Origin: Metellina segmentata
Lineage: Eukaryota; Arthropoda; Arachnida; Araneae; Tetragnathidae
DNA length: 64,000 bases
Assembly (NCBI GenBank): GCA_947359465.1
Contig: OX375877.1
Location: forward strand, 73,482,698 to 73,546,697
Reading direction: 5' to 3'
The notes below the pieces were generated by a model. The model was not told where the DNA came from. It worked only from the letters and a program-made list of their open reading frames with translations, and ran no database searches. The first letter of the stretch is position 1; every line of letters starts with the position of its first letter. The position numbers and the translations under genes are program-made. This document shows, one piece after another, positions 23,396 through 35,465 of the stretch.

Positions 23396-24754
23396 ACCTA
23401 CCTACGGAGCAATTAAAAAGTTTAAGAGATGCTATGAACGGATTTTCTAATGTTTATTATTTTGGATTTATTTTGTTCTCAAAACGTTTGAACAAAGTAC
23501 TTCGTGGGGTAAATAGTTTGAAAATCTACTATTTAATAGCTCGCCTGACATCTCAACAGTTGAAGAGTGGATAGTCATACTTGAAGTGTACCGTGGTGCG
23601 TGCTTGAACTACACATACCTCTCTCATTTCTACAACTTTAAATGTTTATTCTAACTATAAAATAAGCAGTTATGTATAATAGAAAGAAACTTATACAAGG
23701 ACTTGAACCGCCTTGCTTCCTTTCTGACACACCACACAATTAAAAAAACCTCAAAGGTCTACCTAAAATAATGTACCCAAAATGTGTAGAATTGTCTTGA
23801 GTATCCAATCACTTCAATTTTTTAATTTATATTGACTCTGCTAATTTCAAAAGAAACTGTAGTGCGTTTGAACTAAAATATTTAATTTGCATACCCAGCT
23901 TTAAGTATAGATACAAGAACATAATTTATTTTATGCATTAGGGTTTTAAGTTAGGTGGAAAAGCACAAGGAATGTGATTTTGAAAGTTATTCTATGCATC
24001 TAAACTTTTAATTTAAGAACATCAACCCATTAGAACTTCTAGAAATCGGTAATCAACTACACGAAGCAAAACGTACTTAATAAATGAATCAACTAAAAAT
24101 AAATTTAAGGTAATTCACTTAACTATAAAAACATTTAAGAAGTAAATCACATTCAAAGCTTAATTAATCAATTACCCAGGTATTTATAGCTCTGAAAAAA
24201 ATGTACATTATAATTACTCGTAGTACAGTTTACAACAAAGAATTTTTCTGTTTGATCCATGAATTAGTTTATGACAAGCGTTCTCTTTTAGATACAAAGT
24301 AGTAGATTGTTCAGTTTAGAATAGTTTCTTATACATTTTATACTAATTTAAGTTATCTAATTTTCAGCATGAATTTCTTTGCTACATAGTTTGAAGCAAG
24401 ACTGAACCGTATGAATTGAATAACTTTTTTCGATAAGACATGAATGTTTTGCTTTCGATTCGTTCGTCAAAAGTGATATGTAAAATATTGCCTGGGAAGT
24501 TTTTTTTGGGATAAACCAAAAGCTATTACGGTTAAGAATAAGAAATACAACTGTGCGCTTTTAAAATGGTGTGAAAAAAAAACATTATCGTAAATTCAGA
24601 AAGTCCCATAAGCCAAACGAACAAAGAAAAAATAATCTTACTATAAATACATTGAATTTTTATACTTCACTGCTACAGAATCCAACTTATGATTTCTGCA
24701 CAAAATGAATTGAAGAGAACTTGGTTATTCTATAAACTTCAACATACCATATCA

Positions 24755-24830
24755 GATCCTTCAGTTAGGGATTGCTCCCAGACCGTTGCCAATAGCTCGT
24801 TGTGTTGCTCCATTGCGACATTAATTAACA
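24755..24830 (+). repeat. SINE family B, short 3' fragment
   Basis: GATTGCTCCCAGACCGTTGC and AATAGCTCGTTGTGTTGCTC match the family tail. Confidence 0.6.
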
Positions 24831-25364
24831 ACCTTTACTATTACCATAACCATACGATAAAGTTCATTAACAGTTGTACATCGTCTGAATCTGCTCTCTG
24901 CTTTTGGATTTGTTGAAACAGTGAACAAGGAGAACATGAAAGATTTATACATTTAATAAATGCTATTCTCCTTTATCATTGGTTTGTCTAATCCGATTAC
25001 TGAGAGTGGTTAGCACATACACACAAGTGTAAATGAGCCTTAATTCGCATAACCGCATCAGTTAACCAGATGGCGTCTAAAACCACATCCAAAGGCCATC
25101 GTGTTTCGCACAAGTATCTAAAAATGTTCTGACTGTTGAGATGAACAGCTTTTCTATAGCAATTTAAAATAACAGTGTTATTGGTAATTAGCAATTGGAA
25201 ATTGTTAACGAAAGTACAAACAGGTATCAAAAAATGTTAGGATGAAGCATGTAAACATAAAAAAGTGTGTGTGTGTTCATAACTATTGAATCCATAATGA
25301 TAATAACATTCATTTATCAGATAATGCTAGTATTTAACTTAATCCTATCGGACTCATAATTATT

Positions 25365-26225
25365 AATCACTAGCCACTGCGTGGCTAGCGCGGCGTTGCC
25401 CGTGCCAGTGGCTTTTGTGGGGTTATTAGTTTGCTTTGAAAACCAAATGGGAAATCGTAGCCTATTAAATAACAGCCATAACGGCATTGCCCGTGGAGAT
25501 GGTTTGCATCGCAAACCAAATGGGAATTCGTAGCCTATTGGATAACAGCCATCACGGATTCCCATTTGATTTTGCGAATTTGTAGCCTATTGTATAACTG
25601 CCATAACGGAGTCTGTGCAAAACCAAATGGGTGTTACCCGTGACAGTTCTTTTCGTGGGGGTCGCATTGCCCGTGGTGTTGGTTTGCTTCGAAAACCAAA
25701 AAATATAAATATTTAATTGATTACTTATTTATTAAAAGAAAATCAAACGCATGAGGTATATTATCTGATGTAAAATTTACGCAGATTTCAAATTCGTTAA
25801 AATTTTCATTCTATCTTTAACGATCGCTGGGATAGAAAAAGCACTGATGAACGCCAGTGATAACTTTAATAATTTCTTCTGTTGCACTCTAATCCGTTTC
25901 TCAGTAAATCAAAATGATTGAATCTCGAATCAAACGAAGGTAATTCGAATCTGTTCCCATTCAAGATGGAAGGTATAAAAACTTGCATTGTTCCAAAGGC
26001 TGACTTCAATAGTGACGTGAGGGAGAAAAGTCTGAATTTTGATGCTTCTTCTTTTCCGAAAAAAGAAAGAACGGTGATAAAACCATTAAATTCATTCAAA
26101 AAGTGTGCCAAATCCAAAATTCACCAGTGTGCCAAATCTCATTACTGTAGTGCCATAAATTCGTAAGGACTTTACGGGCAGAAAACAAACAAACAAACAC
26201 TTCTTTTTATAAAGATAGAGATAAG
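25365..26225 (+). repeat. Dispersed repeat family F, long copy with internal tandem units
   Basis: Begins CACTAGCCACTGCGTGGCTAG and ends ACAAACAAACAAACACTTC then TTTTTATAAAGATAGAG. Inside, three imperfect units of about 85 bp (25435-25700) repeat AAACCAAATGGGAAATCGTAG and CCTATTNNATAACAGCCAT. Open frames on both strands at 25866-26166 are repeat body. Confidence 0.65.
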
Positions 26226-26473
26226 TATGATCAAAAATTTATCAGAATCCATAATTTTTTAGTTATATCCAATTAAACCACGCGCAATACCAATTGAGAA
26301 GATATCAGTTGAGAAAGGTCGTTTCGTTCATTCAGAAATGTACCAAGTAAAATAGTAATATGAAACAATTTTCTAAAGAGATAATGATTTTATAAGTTGA
26401 TTTTATATGATGCTGTTGAGGTTATATAATTATTATGATATTTCTTGCATGATATCCAATTCTTGTATTTCAG

Positions 26474-26689
26474 ATTATTTTCTTGTTCCTTGTACCAGCC
26501 TTTCTTATGGCTGAAAGCCTCCCGCAACTTGTAGACGTTGATTCACTGGTTCCTGCTGTTAGTAGTGCAGTAGTACAAGCAGCGGTTGCAGAAGTCGTTA
26601 ACGATCCTTGGAGAATGGCACCGAGAGCTGCATTAGGAGCTAGAATGGCTGCAGCCAAACAATATGGAAGGAATTTATTCACTAAATGA
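26474..26689 (+). CDS. Small secreted cysteine-free peptide, exon 2
   Basis: After the acceptor TTGTATTTCAG this exon adds 71 residues to MKLT, giving 75 aa. Residues 1-18 (MKLTIIFLFLVPAFLMAE) look like a signal peptide, cleaved near AES. The mature part begins acidic and hydrophobic (LVDVDSLVPAVSS), continues with an Ala/Val-rich helix-prone stretch (VVQAAVAEVV) and ends basic (WRMAPRAALGARMAAAKQYG, RNLFTK). There are no cysteines, so it is not a knottin-type toxin. A cationic amphipathic tail could suit a linear antimicrobial or venom peptide, or a secreted structural peptide, but no family was recognised. AATAAA follows 40 nt after the stop. Confidence 0.7.
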   Translation: MIFLFLVPAFLMAESLPQLVDVDSLVPAVSSAVVQAAVAEVVNDPWRMAPRAALGARMAAAKQYGRNLFTK

Positions 26690-26728
26690 CGAGATGAAAG
26701 TATTGATTGTCACAACTATGAATATTAA

Positions 26729-26734
26729 AATAAA
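26729..26734 (+). terminator. Polyadenylation signal of the small peptide gene
   Basis: AATAAA, 39 bases past TGA, followed by T-rich then TG-containing sequence (TTTTTTTGATGC, TCGTTTCTTC). It supports 26689 as the real 3' end of the coding region. Confidence 0.65.
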
Positions 26735-27232
26735 TTTTTTTGATGCATAGTCGTTTCTTCTTATTTATTCCATTGCATACAAAAGAAAGATTTGTCACCG
26801 GAACAGTTTATTATGAGCTTGTCAACAATTGTACCTGTCAAAAATGCCATATTCCAAGTTTGGTCTATAAATAGATATTTTTTAGATAAAAAAAAAGCAC
26901 AGTTTCAGGGATTCTTCATAAAAATGCATTATTCAAGCTGATCACTTAAAAGACATTTATAAAACAGCTGCATCTTTGGATGTTTTCAAATCGCAGATCG
27001 AACAGCAAACAGCATAGGAAGGTAAAACAAAACATGCATAGGTAGCAAATATAAACGGAAAATTCCATCTCCCCCTAGTATGGTATTTGTATTTCACGTA
27101 AACTTAAGTCTAATTGATTCTTTGTCTATCAAATCTCTAAGAAACTGATATATTATATCAGTATGTTTCATATGACTATATTATTAAGTTTAGAAAAAAT
27201 ATGACCGACTATGACACCATTGAATAGGTGTA

Positions 27233-27824
27233 CTAGGGCTGTTCAATAAAGAATAATCATAATTTTTTTAAAGGTGATCAAAAAAATCAAGACAAATAAA
27301 ATTCATATTGAATGTGTAGCTGGATAAGTGGAGAATAGATAGCGCAAGTTTCACGATCATGACGTCATTGCTGAGGCCTTGGCAGCCGGCCAAGATCGTC
27401 TAGTTTTACTTTCGCCTACAGCTGGATGGATGTGACACGCGAAGAGCAATACACTACATTGAAATTTTGTTTTCGCCTTAAAAAATAGTCAGCTGAAGTC
27501 TATGTGATGCTACAGGAAGATTATGGGGAGAGTCATGTGTGTTCTCCATCCTCCATATAGTCCTGATTTAGCCCATACGAAATTCTTCAAATTCGGGAAA
27601 GCGGTTTTCATCATCACATGTAGTGGTAAAAGTTGCGTTGGCGATTTTGAAGGACCTGTCAAAAAAATTGGCTTTCAGCATGTGTTTGAAGACTTGAAAA
27701 GAGGTGGGATAAGTGCATTGCATGTAATGGGGAGTATTTTGAGAAAGACCATAAAAATTTGAAGGATTAGTACGGAAAATTATTTTTTATTAATTTATGA
27801 ACATTCTTTATTGAACAGCCCTCG
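27233..27824 (+). mobile_element. Internally deleted mariner-like element (592 bp)
   Basis: Ends match: left C(T)AGGGCTGTTCAATAAAGAA and right, reversed, C(G)AGGGCTGTTCAATAAAGAA. TA lies on both sides (27231-27232, 27825-27826). Inside, a transposase N-terminal start (MDVTREEQYTTLKF, then a TAG stop) is followed shortly by a C-terminal mariner segment (HPPYSPDLA in 27523-27762). The middle catalytic region is missing. Good ends with a gutted gene make it a non-autonomous deletion derivative. Confidence 0.8.
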
Positions 27825-27829
27825 TATAA

Positions 27830-29205
27830 TAGGACATGCAATTAACTTCCTTTTCGACTCATGAAAACCATATTGTAAGTGACTACCACCACAGCACGAT
27901 CTTCGAAATTAGAAAGCTCCAATTGTTATCTGGCAAATTTTAGAAAAAAGAAAACCAATTTTTTATAAATGATCTTAAAAAATCCAATAATTGTCTGTTC
28001 TCCGAGGTATAACTCTTCTTTAATATCCGTTATTTTGCTTGTGTTGTTCAAGTTTGAAATTTTTAGTTAAATTTCCTGTATTGATTAGAGCTACTCCTGT
28101 TTATTCTACTTTACTTATCAATAATTTTATACCAATTAGATAACGAAATGAATTCCCTCTCCGTTGTGTTTAATCAGGAAATCCTATAAAGGAGTTGATT
28201 AACTTCTATGTAATTATTGTGGCATTTATTAAATGAGTAAATTATAATTAAATTCTTTATTAAATGTGACAAGTCATGAAAATTTATCAAGCCACAGACT
28301 ATTTTTATTCCATTGAACCATCAGTAGTCTGAATATGCAATGAGGAGGATTGTTGTCAATCTCACACATTTGCATTGGCTATACACAATTCATCCGTCTT
28401 CTTTTGATCGAAGAGATTTCTTCTCTATGTCAACAATGTTCGACTTATCTTTTACTATTTATCTTAGTTTAATTGCCTATAAGAATTAATAGTTTTGGTT
28501 TAATTTTTTTCAAAACTACGGTTTTAAATTTGCAAAATTTTATCCGAATGAAATTTTATTTTGCATTTTTATTGGTAATTTTCTTTTTAAACCGTATCAA
28601 AATTCTGTGAAATAATGTCATCAGGACTCATATACGTTCTTGCAACTCGTATAGTGATCATAAAAAGCCCTTTTCTCTCTCTATCATAGAAAATGCAAAT
28701 ATTATAGAAAATACAAATACAGAAAAAATAAGTGAGAGGAAAGTAACTTATCAAATGCCATTTTGACATTTTTACAGCTTTTTCAATTGATATCGGACGA
28801 AATACGTCTGTTGCTAATCCATCCACATAATCCATTTCGCATATATCGTATTATACTGTAAAACTACAAGAGGTGATACTGAGGTGATTACTACAAAAGT
28901 CGATTTTGAGTTTTGGAAATATAATCGGTTACTCTTAAGTTGATTTCCTTTTTTGTCTTAACTTAAAGCACAGTCTTGCATTCATATTTTATATCAATAT
29001 TTTTGACTTGTAGCACTCTTGTATTAGGGAGATGACATTTCCGAATTTCTTCATCATTATGAAAGTCTGATCCTTAATCAGCAATAATTAAATGTTTGTC
29101 TAACAATGTTTAAAACCTCAATTATTAAGCTAGTCTTCTCACAAATTTGTAGACAAAACAAATTCGACTTTGATTCAGTCTAGAACAGTTCCAGAATCAA
29201 TCCAG
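27830..29205. other. No gene seen
   Basis: AT-rich intergenic DNA. The 82-codon minus-strand frame at 28587-28835 has no recognisable domain, promoter or splice support. Confidence 0.5.
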
Positions 29206-29214
29206 CGAGACCTT

Positions 29215-29425
29215 CTTTTGTTCTCAATTTTTGAATAATTTCTTAGCGCTCAAAAGAACTTTTTAAGCTCCAATCGGAACGTCAGATCACAAAGAACAGT
29301 TGCCTTCGATGGTCAATTTGGAGGCCATTTCAAAGAATCAAGCATCTGATGTCACATCAGGTTTTTTTTTTACTTTGCAGGTTTTGAGCTGTTACCTGAA
29401 TGTAGTCTCGCCTTCACAAGAGGAA
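29215..29425 (+). repeat. Dispersed repeat family E, copy 2
   Basis: Diverged copy of 10795-11030. It keeps CAATCGGAACGTCAGATCAC, AAAGAACNGTTGCC, GGAGGCCATTTCAAAGAAT and TTTACTTTGCAGGTTTTGAG. Confidence 0.7.
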
Positions 29426-29429
29426 ACGA

Positions 29430-31240
29430 TTAAAAACGTAACAATATTTTCTTTTGTAAAAGCATAAAAGTAACTTAAATATCTGACTGTTTTAATGGTG
29501 ACAAGGGGTTGATACATCCTCCATTTGTTCGCTGACTTGCATAGTAATTCATTGTATGGTTTTTTCCTTTATGGAGTAAAATTGAAATACATAGTTTCAT
29601 TATCAGGCCAAATAGCCTTCCTTTTTTAAAACTTTTTTCCTTATTAGTCAATTGGTACCACAGCCATTTGCTCCATCAGATAATCCAGGCAGAAATCATA
29701 ACACTACAATGCGCTGTTTATAATTTAAAATTTAACAAGTGAATATATTATTGTTTCAATATTTTTAGTACAAAAGGATCATAGTTCGGTATCCTGTACC
29801 TAATTCAGCCACTCAGGTGTTCATTTGTTTTATTTAAACTGCTTATCGTCATGCTAATTAGCAACACTCGACATTGCCTCGGAAGCATAAAGTGCTTAAA
29901 ACTGCGACGTAAGTCGAAGAACAAAGCCTTTGCAGAACAATTTTTCCTTTATTTTATCAAAATTTTGGCTGATTTTTTTTCCGCAGTAAGTTACGATGTT
30001 CTGCAGTGCAAAGCGCACTCCTTGCCACACCTTTTCTCTTTTCCAGCTAAGAAACAAACTCCCTATACCGCCCAAATTACCACAAACTCTTTATAAATAA
30101 CACATCTTTTACGTCAATGACAAAATATTTGACTCAAAAGCTGTTGACAGAATTGCAAATTCTGAAAGTATGCCTTGGTTTTAAATATAAAGTAAGTTAT
30201 TTAATTTTGGTGCTTTATTATAAATATCTAATACATATTAAGCCTATAATTTGTTTTACGTGTGTTTTTAATTTTACTGCAGTTTTCAAAATTCGGACAA
30301 AATGCCTGGAGAACAAGCGTGGAGTTGTGTTGCAGAACACTGAATATAATTCTGCACCTGGGTCACTGCTATACTTTAACAGTGGAGTTAAGAGTTTTGC
30401 TAATTAGTATGACGTTATATTCTTTACGATCGTTTTCGGAACGCAACAAATGATATTCTACGAAAATGAAAATAGGGCTTCATATTAATAACAAGCCTAC
30501 ATTGTATATGATTTCCTGCAAAAACTTTGAGAGTCAGTGTTTGAATTACAAAAATGATTTGCTAATTAATACAATTATTATAAATAGCAAAATAATGATT
30601 CTAATTTTGTATTGTTATTTCATGTTACTAAATTAGTATCTGTTTGGGTGGCGAGTTATTGAATTACTTGAATAGTAATACATCCCCTTGTTATTACTTG
30701 AGTAGCAATCATAACTTTCATAATTTATAATTATCTTCCGAAGAGAGCCGTTGACTGAGGGCAGTTGTAATAAAAAATTATGTTAAAAAAATGTCAACAA
30801 AAGTATTGTTTTTCTTCAACCCCGTATTGTCTGTCTCTGGGCGAGCAAGACGACGACGAACGCGAGATAACGTAAAGTACTGCAGGTCTAATTACTTGTT
30901 TTAACGCTGCCATCTATTGGGTAATGTGTGAAATAAAATAAGTATTGAAAAGTTTTGAGAGAAAATAAAAGGATGTAAGTCAATTGCAATTGAGACTCGA
31001 TTCTCGTCGATTTAGGGAATGAGCCGTTTAGCTGAACAGCTTTTTTTCAATGGATTATTTAAATTCTGACCATATACCGATACAAGCTTACTACTGTTAC
31101 CATACTCACATATTGATTGCTGAGAAAATCCTGTTTATACAGATGAAAGGAAGTGTAAAGGCGAAGTAAGGTGCTCTGAAAATTACAGCGAGAAGTTAGT
31201 TTGAAGTGCTAAGTGATTTACAGACTGTAACTTTCTATTG
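29430..31240. other. No gene seen
   Basis: AT-rich. Short plus-strand frames at 29851-30453 lack family resemblance. A small GC-rich island at 30840-30930 (GGGCGAGCAAGACGACGACG) was not identified. Confidence 0.45.
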
Positions 31241-31246
31241 AGAGAG

Positions 31247-31304
31247 ATGATGCCCCATGTTTTAAAAATGCTTCTGTTTGTGACATTTTCATTTAAGAAT
31301 GCAG
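31247..31304 (+). CDS. Candidate signal-peptide first exon
   Basis: Two tandem ATGs open a frame reading MMPHVLKMLLFVTFSFKNA. It ends GCAG|GTAAAT, a fair donor, in phase 1. A hydrophobic core after a short basic start and a phase-1 exit are typical of the signal exon of a secreted protein. No downstream plus-strand exon that could join it was identified; the next 3 kb are Tc1 and mariner insertions. It could therefore be a broken gene, a gene whose exons lie far downstream, or chance. Confidence 0.3.
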
Positions 31305-31679
31305 GTAAATTCCCAATTAAAATTCTTTATTGCTTTTTAAATCGTGGTTATTCTGAAAATATTAAAAAGACTTATGCATTCTATAAATGCTTTGTTTAAA
31401 ATCTAATGTAGATTTAAAATACATTAGATATTAAATTGCTACTTAAATAGTTATAATAATATTCATAAAAATTAAGTATATTAAAAGTTTATAAATGAAA
31501 AGTGTGTATTTAAAATTTTAACATATTTTTTTCCTGATTGTTCAATGTATCACATTACTGTTTCATTTTCTACCAGTAGGAAATGTTAGAATGATTTAAA
31601 CAAATTAGGAAATGCAGGTTTATGGTGATTGAAGCTTTGTTGTACTTTTTTATACTGTACACTTTCTTTTAGTACTGCA

Positions 31680-32345
31680 AGACCTCCAGAATAGCAGTAG
31701 ATATGAGCAGCGTGGGGATATTGCCCTTACTATTGAACGCCACACATGCCTACAACAGGGGTTATGGTCTGGGGTGCCATCTCCTTTGATAGCCGGACCC
31801 TTTTGGTAGACATTTCTAGCACACTTACAGCACAGCGGTAAGTAGACGAAATTCTATGACTGGTTGTATTACCGTTCTATTTGCGACACCCCGGACTTAC
31901 TTTTCAACAAGATAATGCCCTGTCGTACACGGCACGTTGCTATGAATGATCTTCAAGCTTTCCCAACACTTCTTTGGCCAGCCAGGTCTCCCGATCTCTC
32001 TACCATAGAGCACATTTGGACGTTAAGGGAAGGCGATTGCAACCATCCCGGAATGTTGACCATTTAGCCTGACAGTTGGAGACTACTTGGCAAGAAATTC
32101 CGTAGGACACCATCCGGGACCTTTTCAGTCTATGCCACGCCAGGGGACATCTTGTTTCCAGGCCAGAGGTGGACCAACGCCTTATTTACTTCCTTCGTTT
32201 GTAATGGTCAAGCTCTGAAATAAATCATTCAATTGTTCTGAAATTTTAATCTTTTGTTTTTCTATGTATGGTCTTCACATCCACCAATTTTTATCGCAAT
32301 CAGACAGTTCCTTCTTGGTGTGTCGATTTTTTTTGTTATAGAGTG
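31680..32345 (+). pseudogene. Tc1-like transposase C-terminal remnant
   Basis: Words in order, in shifting frames: IERHTCLQQG, LWSGVPS, then the catalytic tail WPARSPDLSTIEHIW (32067 frame), then PGQRW. Stops interrupt the first half. The first and second catalytic aspartates are lost or mutated: the NARPH-type motif now reads FNKIMPCRTRH. The end GTGTCGATTTTTTTTGTTAT near 32335 may be a decayed terminal repeat. Inactive. Confidence 0.7.
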
Positions 32346-32359
32346 TACCTTTCTAAGGT

Positions 32360-32930
32360 ATACAACTTAACTTGATTGTACAGACTATATCCTATGTATA
32401 AATATATCAGTAAAAAATTGCCCATGAAAAAATGGGCTGATTTAATTTTCTGATTTGGATTCATCTATAATGCGCAAAAACTTTGAATTGACAGCTATTT
32501 GACATTAGAAAAAAGCCATGCTCAAGCCATGTAATGCTTGAAGTATTATGCGATCCATTAGCTTCCAGTTGGAAAACAGTGGCACAATTGATATAATGCA
32601 CAACTGCGTATGTGTAATTTCCACTTTCTGTAGCCAAATCTTTAAAAAAGCTCTTTTCTCTTTATCAGCTCACTCCAGTTAAAATAAAATCCTCTGCAAT
32701 CACGAATCGTCTATATTTTACTTGGCTGAATACATCAGAGACTGTGGGTTCTTGTCTGTTTTGTGCAACAGTTATCAAGGTTTCCTTCGAGGGAAGTGTC
32801 CATTTCAGTATTCGATCGTTGCGCTTATGGGATTCCATGCCAAGTCAATACCGTCACTGTCCAAAGGAGCTAAGTTCTTCTTGAGAACCAACAAGAATAG
32901 TTCTCATTATAGTTCATAGAATTAAAAAAG
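32360..32930. other. No gene seen
   Basis: AT-rich sequence between the Tc1 remnant and a SINE. The plus frame at 32722-32919 has no support. Confidence 0.45.
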
Positions 32931-32937
32931 TATGCGA

Positions 32938-33115
32938 GGGTCGCGGTAGCCCAGTTGGCGGAGTCAAAGGTTTGCAACCGTAGCATTGCGAGTTTGAGAC
33001 TCGATCCAACCAAAGACCGTCGTATACATGGAGGATGGTGGACGTTAAATATGTCATATCCATAAATATCCTCACTTTGGCTGGGTGCGAAAGTGGAGTG
33101 TCTAGTCAAGTGTTG
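32938..33115 (+). repeat. SINE family D, shorter copy
   Basis: Head GGTAGCCCAGTTGGCGGAGT (A-box-like), then GATCCAACCAAAGACCGTCG and GGACGTTAAATATGTC, which parallel CTGGCTAAAGACCGTCG and GCACGTTAAATAGGTC in the 8.2-kb copy. Confidence 0.6.
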
Positions 33116-33395
33116 ATGTGCTTATATTTTTAGGATATGTGTGTATATTTAATGGATGTATAATAGGGATGGAAAACGTGTTTTTGTACTGCATAATATT
33201 TTTATTTGTTTCAAATATAAGGTTGTTAATATAATAGCTGTCATATACAAATTCAACCCAAGGTATTTTGTTAACACGTGCTTACATATTATAATTACAA
33301 CTCATGTACAATGATAATATTGGAAACAAAATAACATTCTATTACGAATATGAAACAATATAGAAATTGAATTATTAAAAACTGTATGCATATTA

Positions 33396-34637
33396 TTAGG
33401 TGTAGTAAGAAGTTTTAAAGCGAGTTTTGTATGACGTCTACTGCAAAATAGCATACCAGTCAGTACACCACGTTTGTGTCATGTGATAAAAACCGGATCA
33501 GAGATATCAAACCGACGCATAAGCTAGGGAAAAAGAGAACGTAAGTTGAAATTTTGAAAGTATAAGATGTCATACGATAAGACATTTATTCGTCACTGCA
33601 TTCGTTACGAATTTCACCAGCACAAAAGTGCTGCAAAAGCATGTCAGTCAATTTGTTCTGATTTAGGGGTGAATATTGTATCGAAAAGCACATGTGAGTT
33701 TTGGTTTCGACGTTTTAAAGATGGCGATTTTGAGGTTATCGATCGACAATGTAGCGGCGCTGCATTAAAGGCTATCCATGACGATTTGCAAACACTTCTC
33801 GATAAAGATGCATCTCAAACGCAAAATGAACTTGCTGAACAGCTAGGAGTGTCACAAAAAACGATATCTAATCATTTACATGCAATGGAAAAGATTCAGA
33901 AAACAGGAAAAGAGGTGCCACATGCATTGGGGACGACCGTGTCTTGAAGTGCATGAATCTGCTAAACAGGCAACACAACAAATTTTTCTTGTGGAAAATC
34001 GTGACAGAAGATCAAAAATAGATCTGTTAGGACAGTCCAAAAAATATTGGGTGAATCCCGGCGAAGCAACAACATCAACGCCGAAAAGAGACGTTCACTG
34101 CAAAAAAGTTCTGAGCATCTGGTGGGATATGAAGGGAGTACTCTATTAAAAATTGCTGAAGTCGGGTGTAAGTGTAACTGCTGAACTCTATAAACAACAA
34201 TTGCTGCGATCACAACATGAAATCGATCGAAAACGTCTGTTTACTGGTAAAGGTTTGCGGCCCGTCAAATTGCTCCATGACAATGCACGGCCGCATGTTG
34301 CAAAAGTGGTCAAGGACACGTTAGTAACTCTTGGCTGGGAAGTTTTGGAACACCCGGCGTATAGCCCCTTCGAACTGTCATTTGTTTCGGTCTATACGGA
34401 ATGCCTTGTCTTCTGTTAACTTCCGGAAAGTGGACGACGTACGAAAATGGGTTGACGACTTCATTGTGTCAACAGAGGAATCTTTCTACACTGCTGGCAT
34501 CCGTGAACTAAATGACCGATGGCAGAAGATATTAGATAATGATGGAGGTTATTTCGATGAATAAAAATATTATTATCAGCTCTAAAATACATATTCATTT
34601 CTTTGACACATACTTTAAAACTTCTTACTACACCTAA
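33396..34637 (+). mobile_element. Full-length mariner element (1242 bp), inactivated
   Basis: The 25-bp terminal repeats are identical: TTAGGTGTAGTAAGAAGTTT plus TAAAG on the left, and its exact reverse complement ends at 34637. TA target duplications lie at 33394-33395 and 34638-34639. The size matches canonical mariners (about 1.3 kb). The perfect ends suggest recent mobility even though the coding region is broken. Confidence 0.95.
33567..34564 (+). pseudogene. Mariner transposase, frameshifted
   Basis: The reading starts MSYDKTFIRHCIRYEF with the paired helix-turn-helix region (ELAEQLGVSQKTISNHLHAM). The frame shifts near 33900 and runs through a segment with STPKRDVH and IWWDMKGVLY. After a TAA at 34147 it continues with LLHDNARPHVAKVVKD and HPAYSP, shifts again near 34365, and ends DRWQKILDNDGGYF, stop at 34564. 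So there are at least two frameshifts and one stop. The first catalytic Asp segment, normally around TGDEKW, is altered (VTEDQK-like in one frame). The product cannot be active. Confidence 0.85.
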
Positions 34638-34639
34638 TA

Positions 34640-35460
34640 GTAATTTAAGTATAGTATTTGCATGTATAGCAATTTTTTATGAGCAGCATGAGTAATCAGA
34701 CTGGAATTTTTTTTGTCAACATGAAAAAATTGAAAATGCGAAGTGAAAAAACTTCTCCCTAAGCATTACAATTTATGTGTTTCTCAAAAGAATTTGACCT
34801 TGATGAAAAGAAAAAATTACTTAAATTTCACTACACACAGTCTAACAAGCGTCATATTCTGACCTAGAAGAGCTAAAAAATCCAAACCTCGAAAATCTTG
34901 ACATGCTGTATCGCACTTATAAGACGATGTTATTAGCATGCGAAGGAAGGACTGTAGTTTTGTGTGTGAATATCTTGAGCAAATATTGGATTAGTATTAT
35001 TAACTTTGAATAAATTGAAAATGCAAAAGGAATGAACAACTATGTAACGGTAAAATGTTTTTATTTGGCCGAAGCACAATTTGGTTCGGCAAATTTTGTA
35101 AACGGGGTTTACTTTGAATTCTACATCGATTGACTAGATACCAATAGTCGAATGGAAGGCAAGAAATAGAGTTGAATTCGGAATAAAAGCTGGTGTAATC
35201 AGAGTAGTCGAAAGCCAAGAGATGTTGGATAGATGAGTTGCTGGCTGATGTGCTTTGAAATGAATCCAGAGGTTGAGTTCGCACTATTCTTCCTTTGCTT
35301 TAGATTCTGCCTTCTTTGTCCACCCGCCTTGTACTGCTCATCTAGTGACGTAATAATATGTAACTCCTGTTGAGAAGAAGGTGTTATTTATTTCTTATTT
35401 ATGAATTCCCGGGCAATTGGCTACCTAGGGGAAGAGCAGGACCTCTAGAAACCTCTTTCA
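34640..35460. other. No gene seen
   Basis: AT-rich. The minus frame at 35000-35284 has no recognisable domain. Confidence 0.45.
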
Positions 35461-35465
35461 TCAAG

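Larger units (their letters stand above)
22424..26473. other. 4.05-kb intron of the small peptide gene
   Basis: AT-rich. It contains SINE family B tails at 23275-23390 and 24755-24830 and a large family F repeat at 25365-26225. No other exon was found. Confidence 0.6.

Noticed and set aside
28587..28835. 82-codon minus-strand frame
   Set aside because: AT-rich composition and a chance hydrophobic run; no start context, conservation cue or splice signal.
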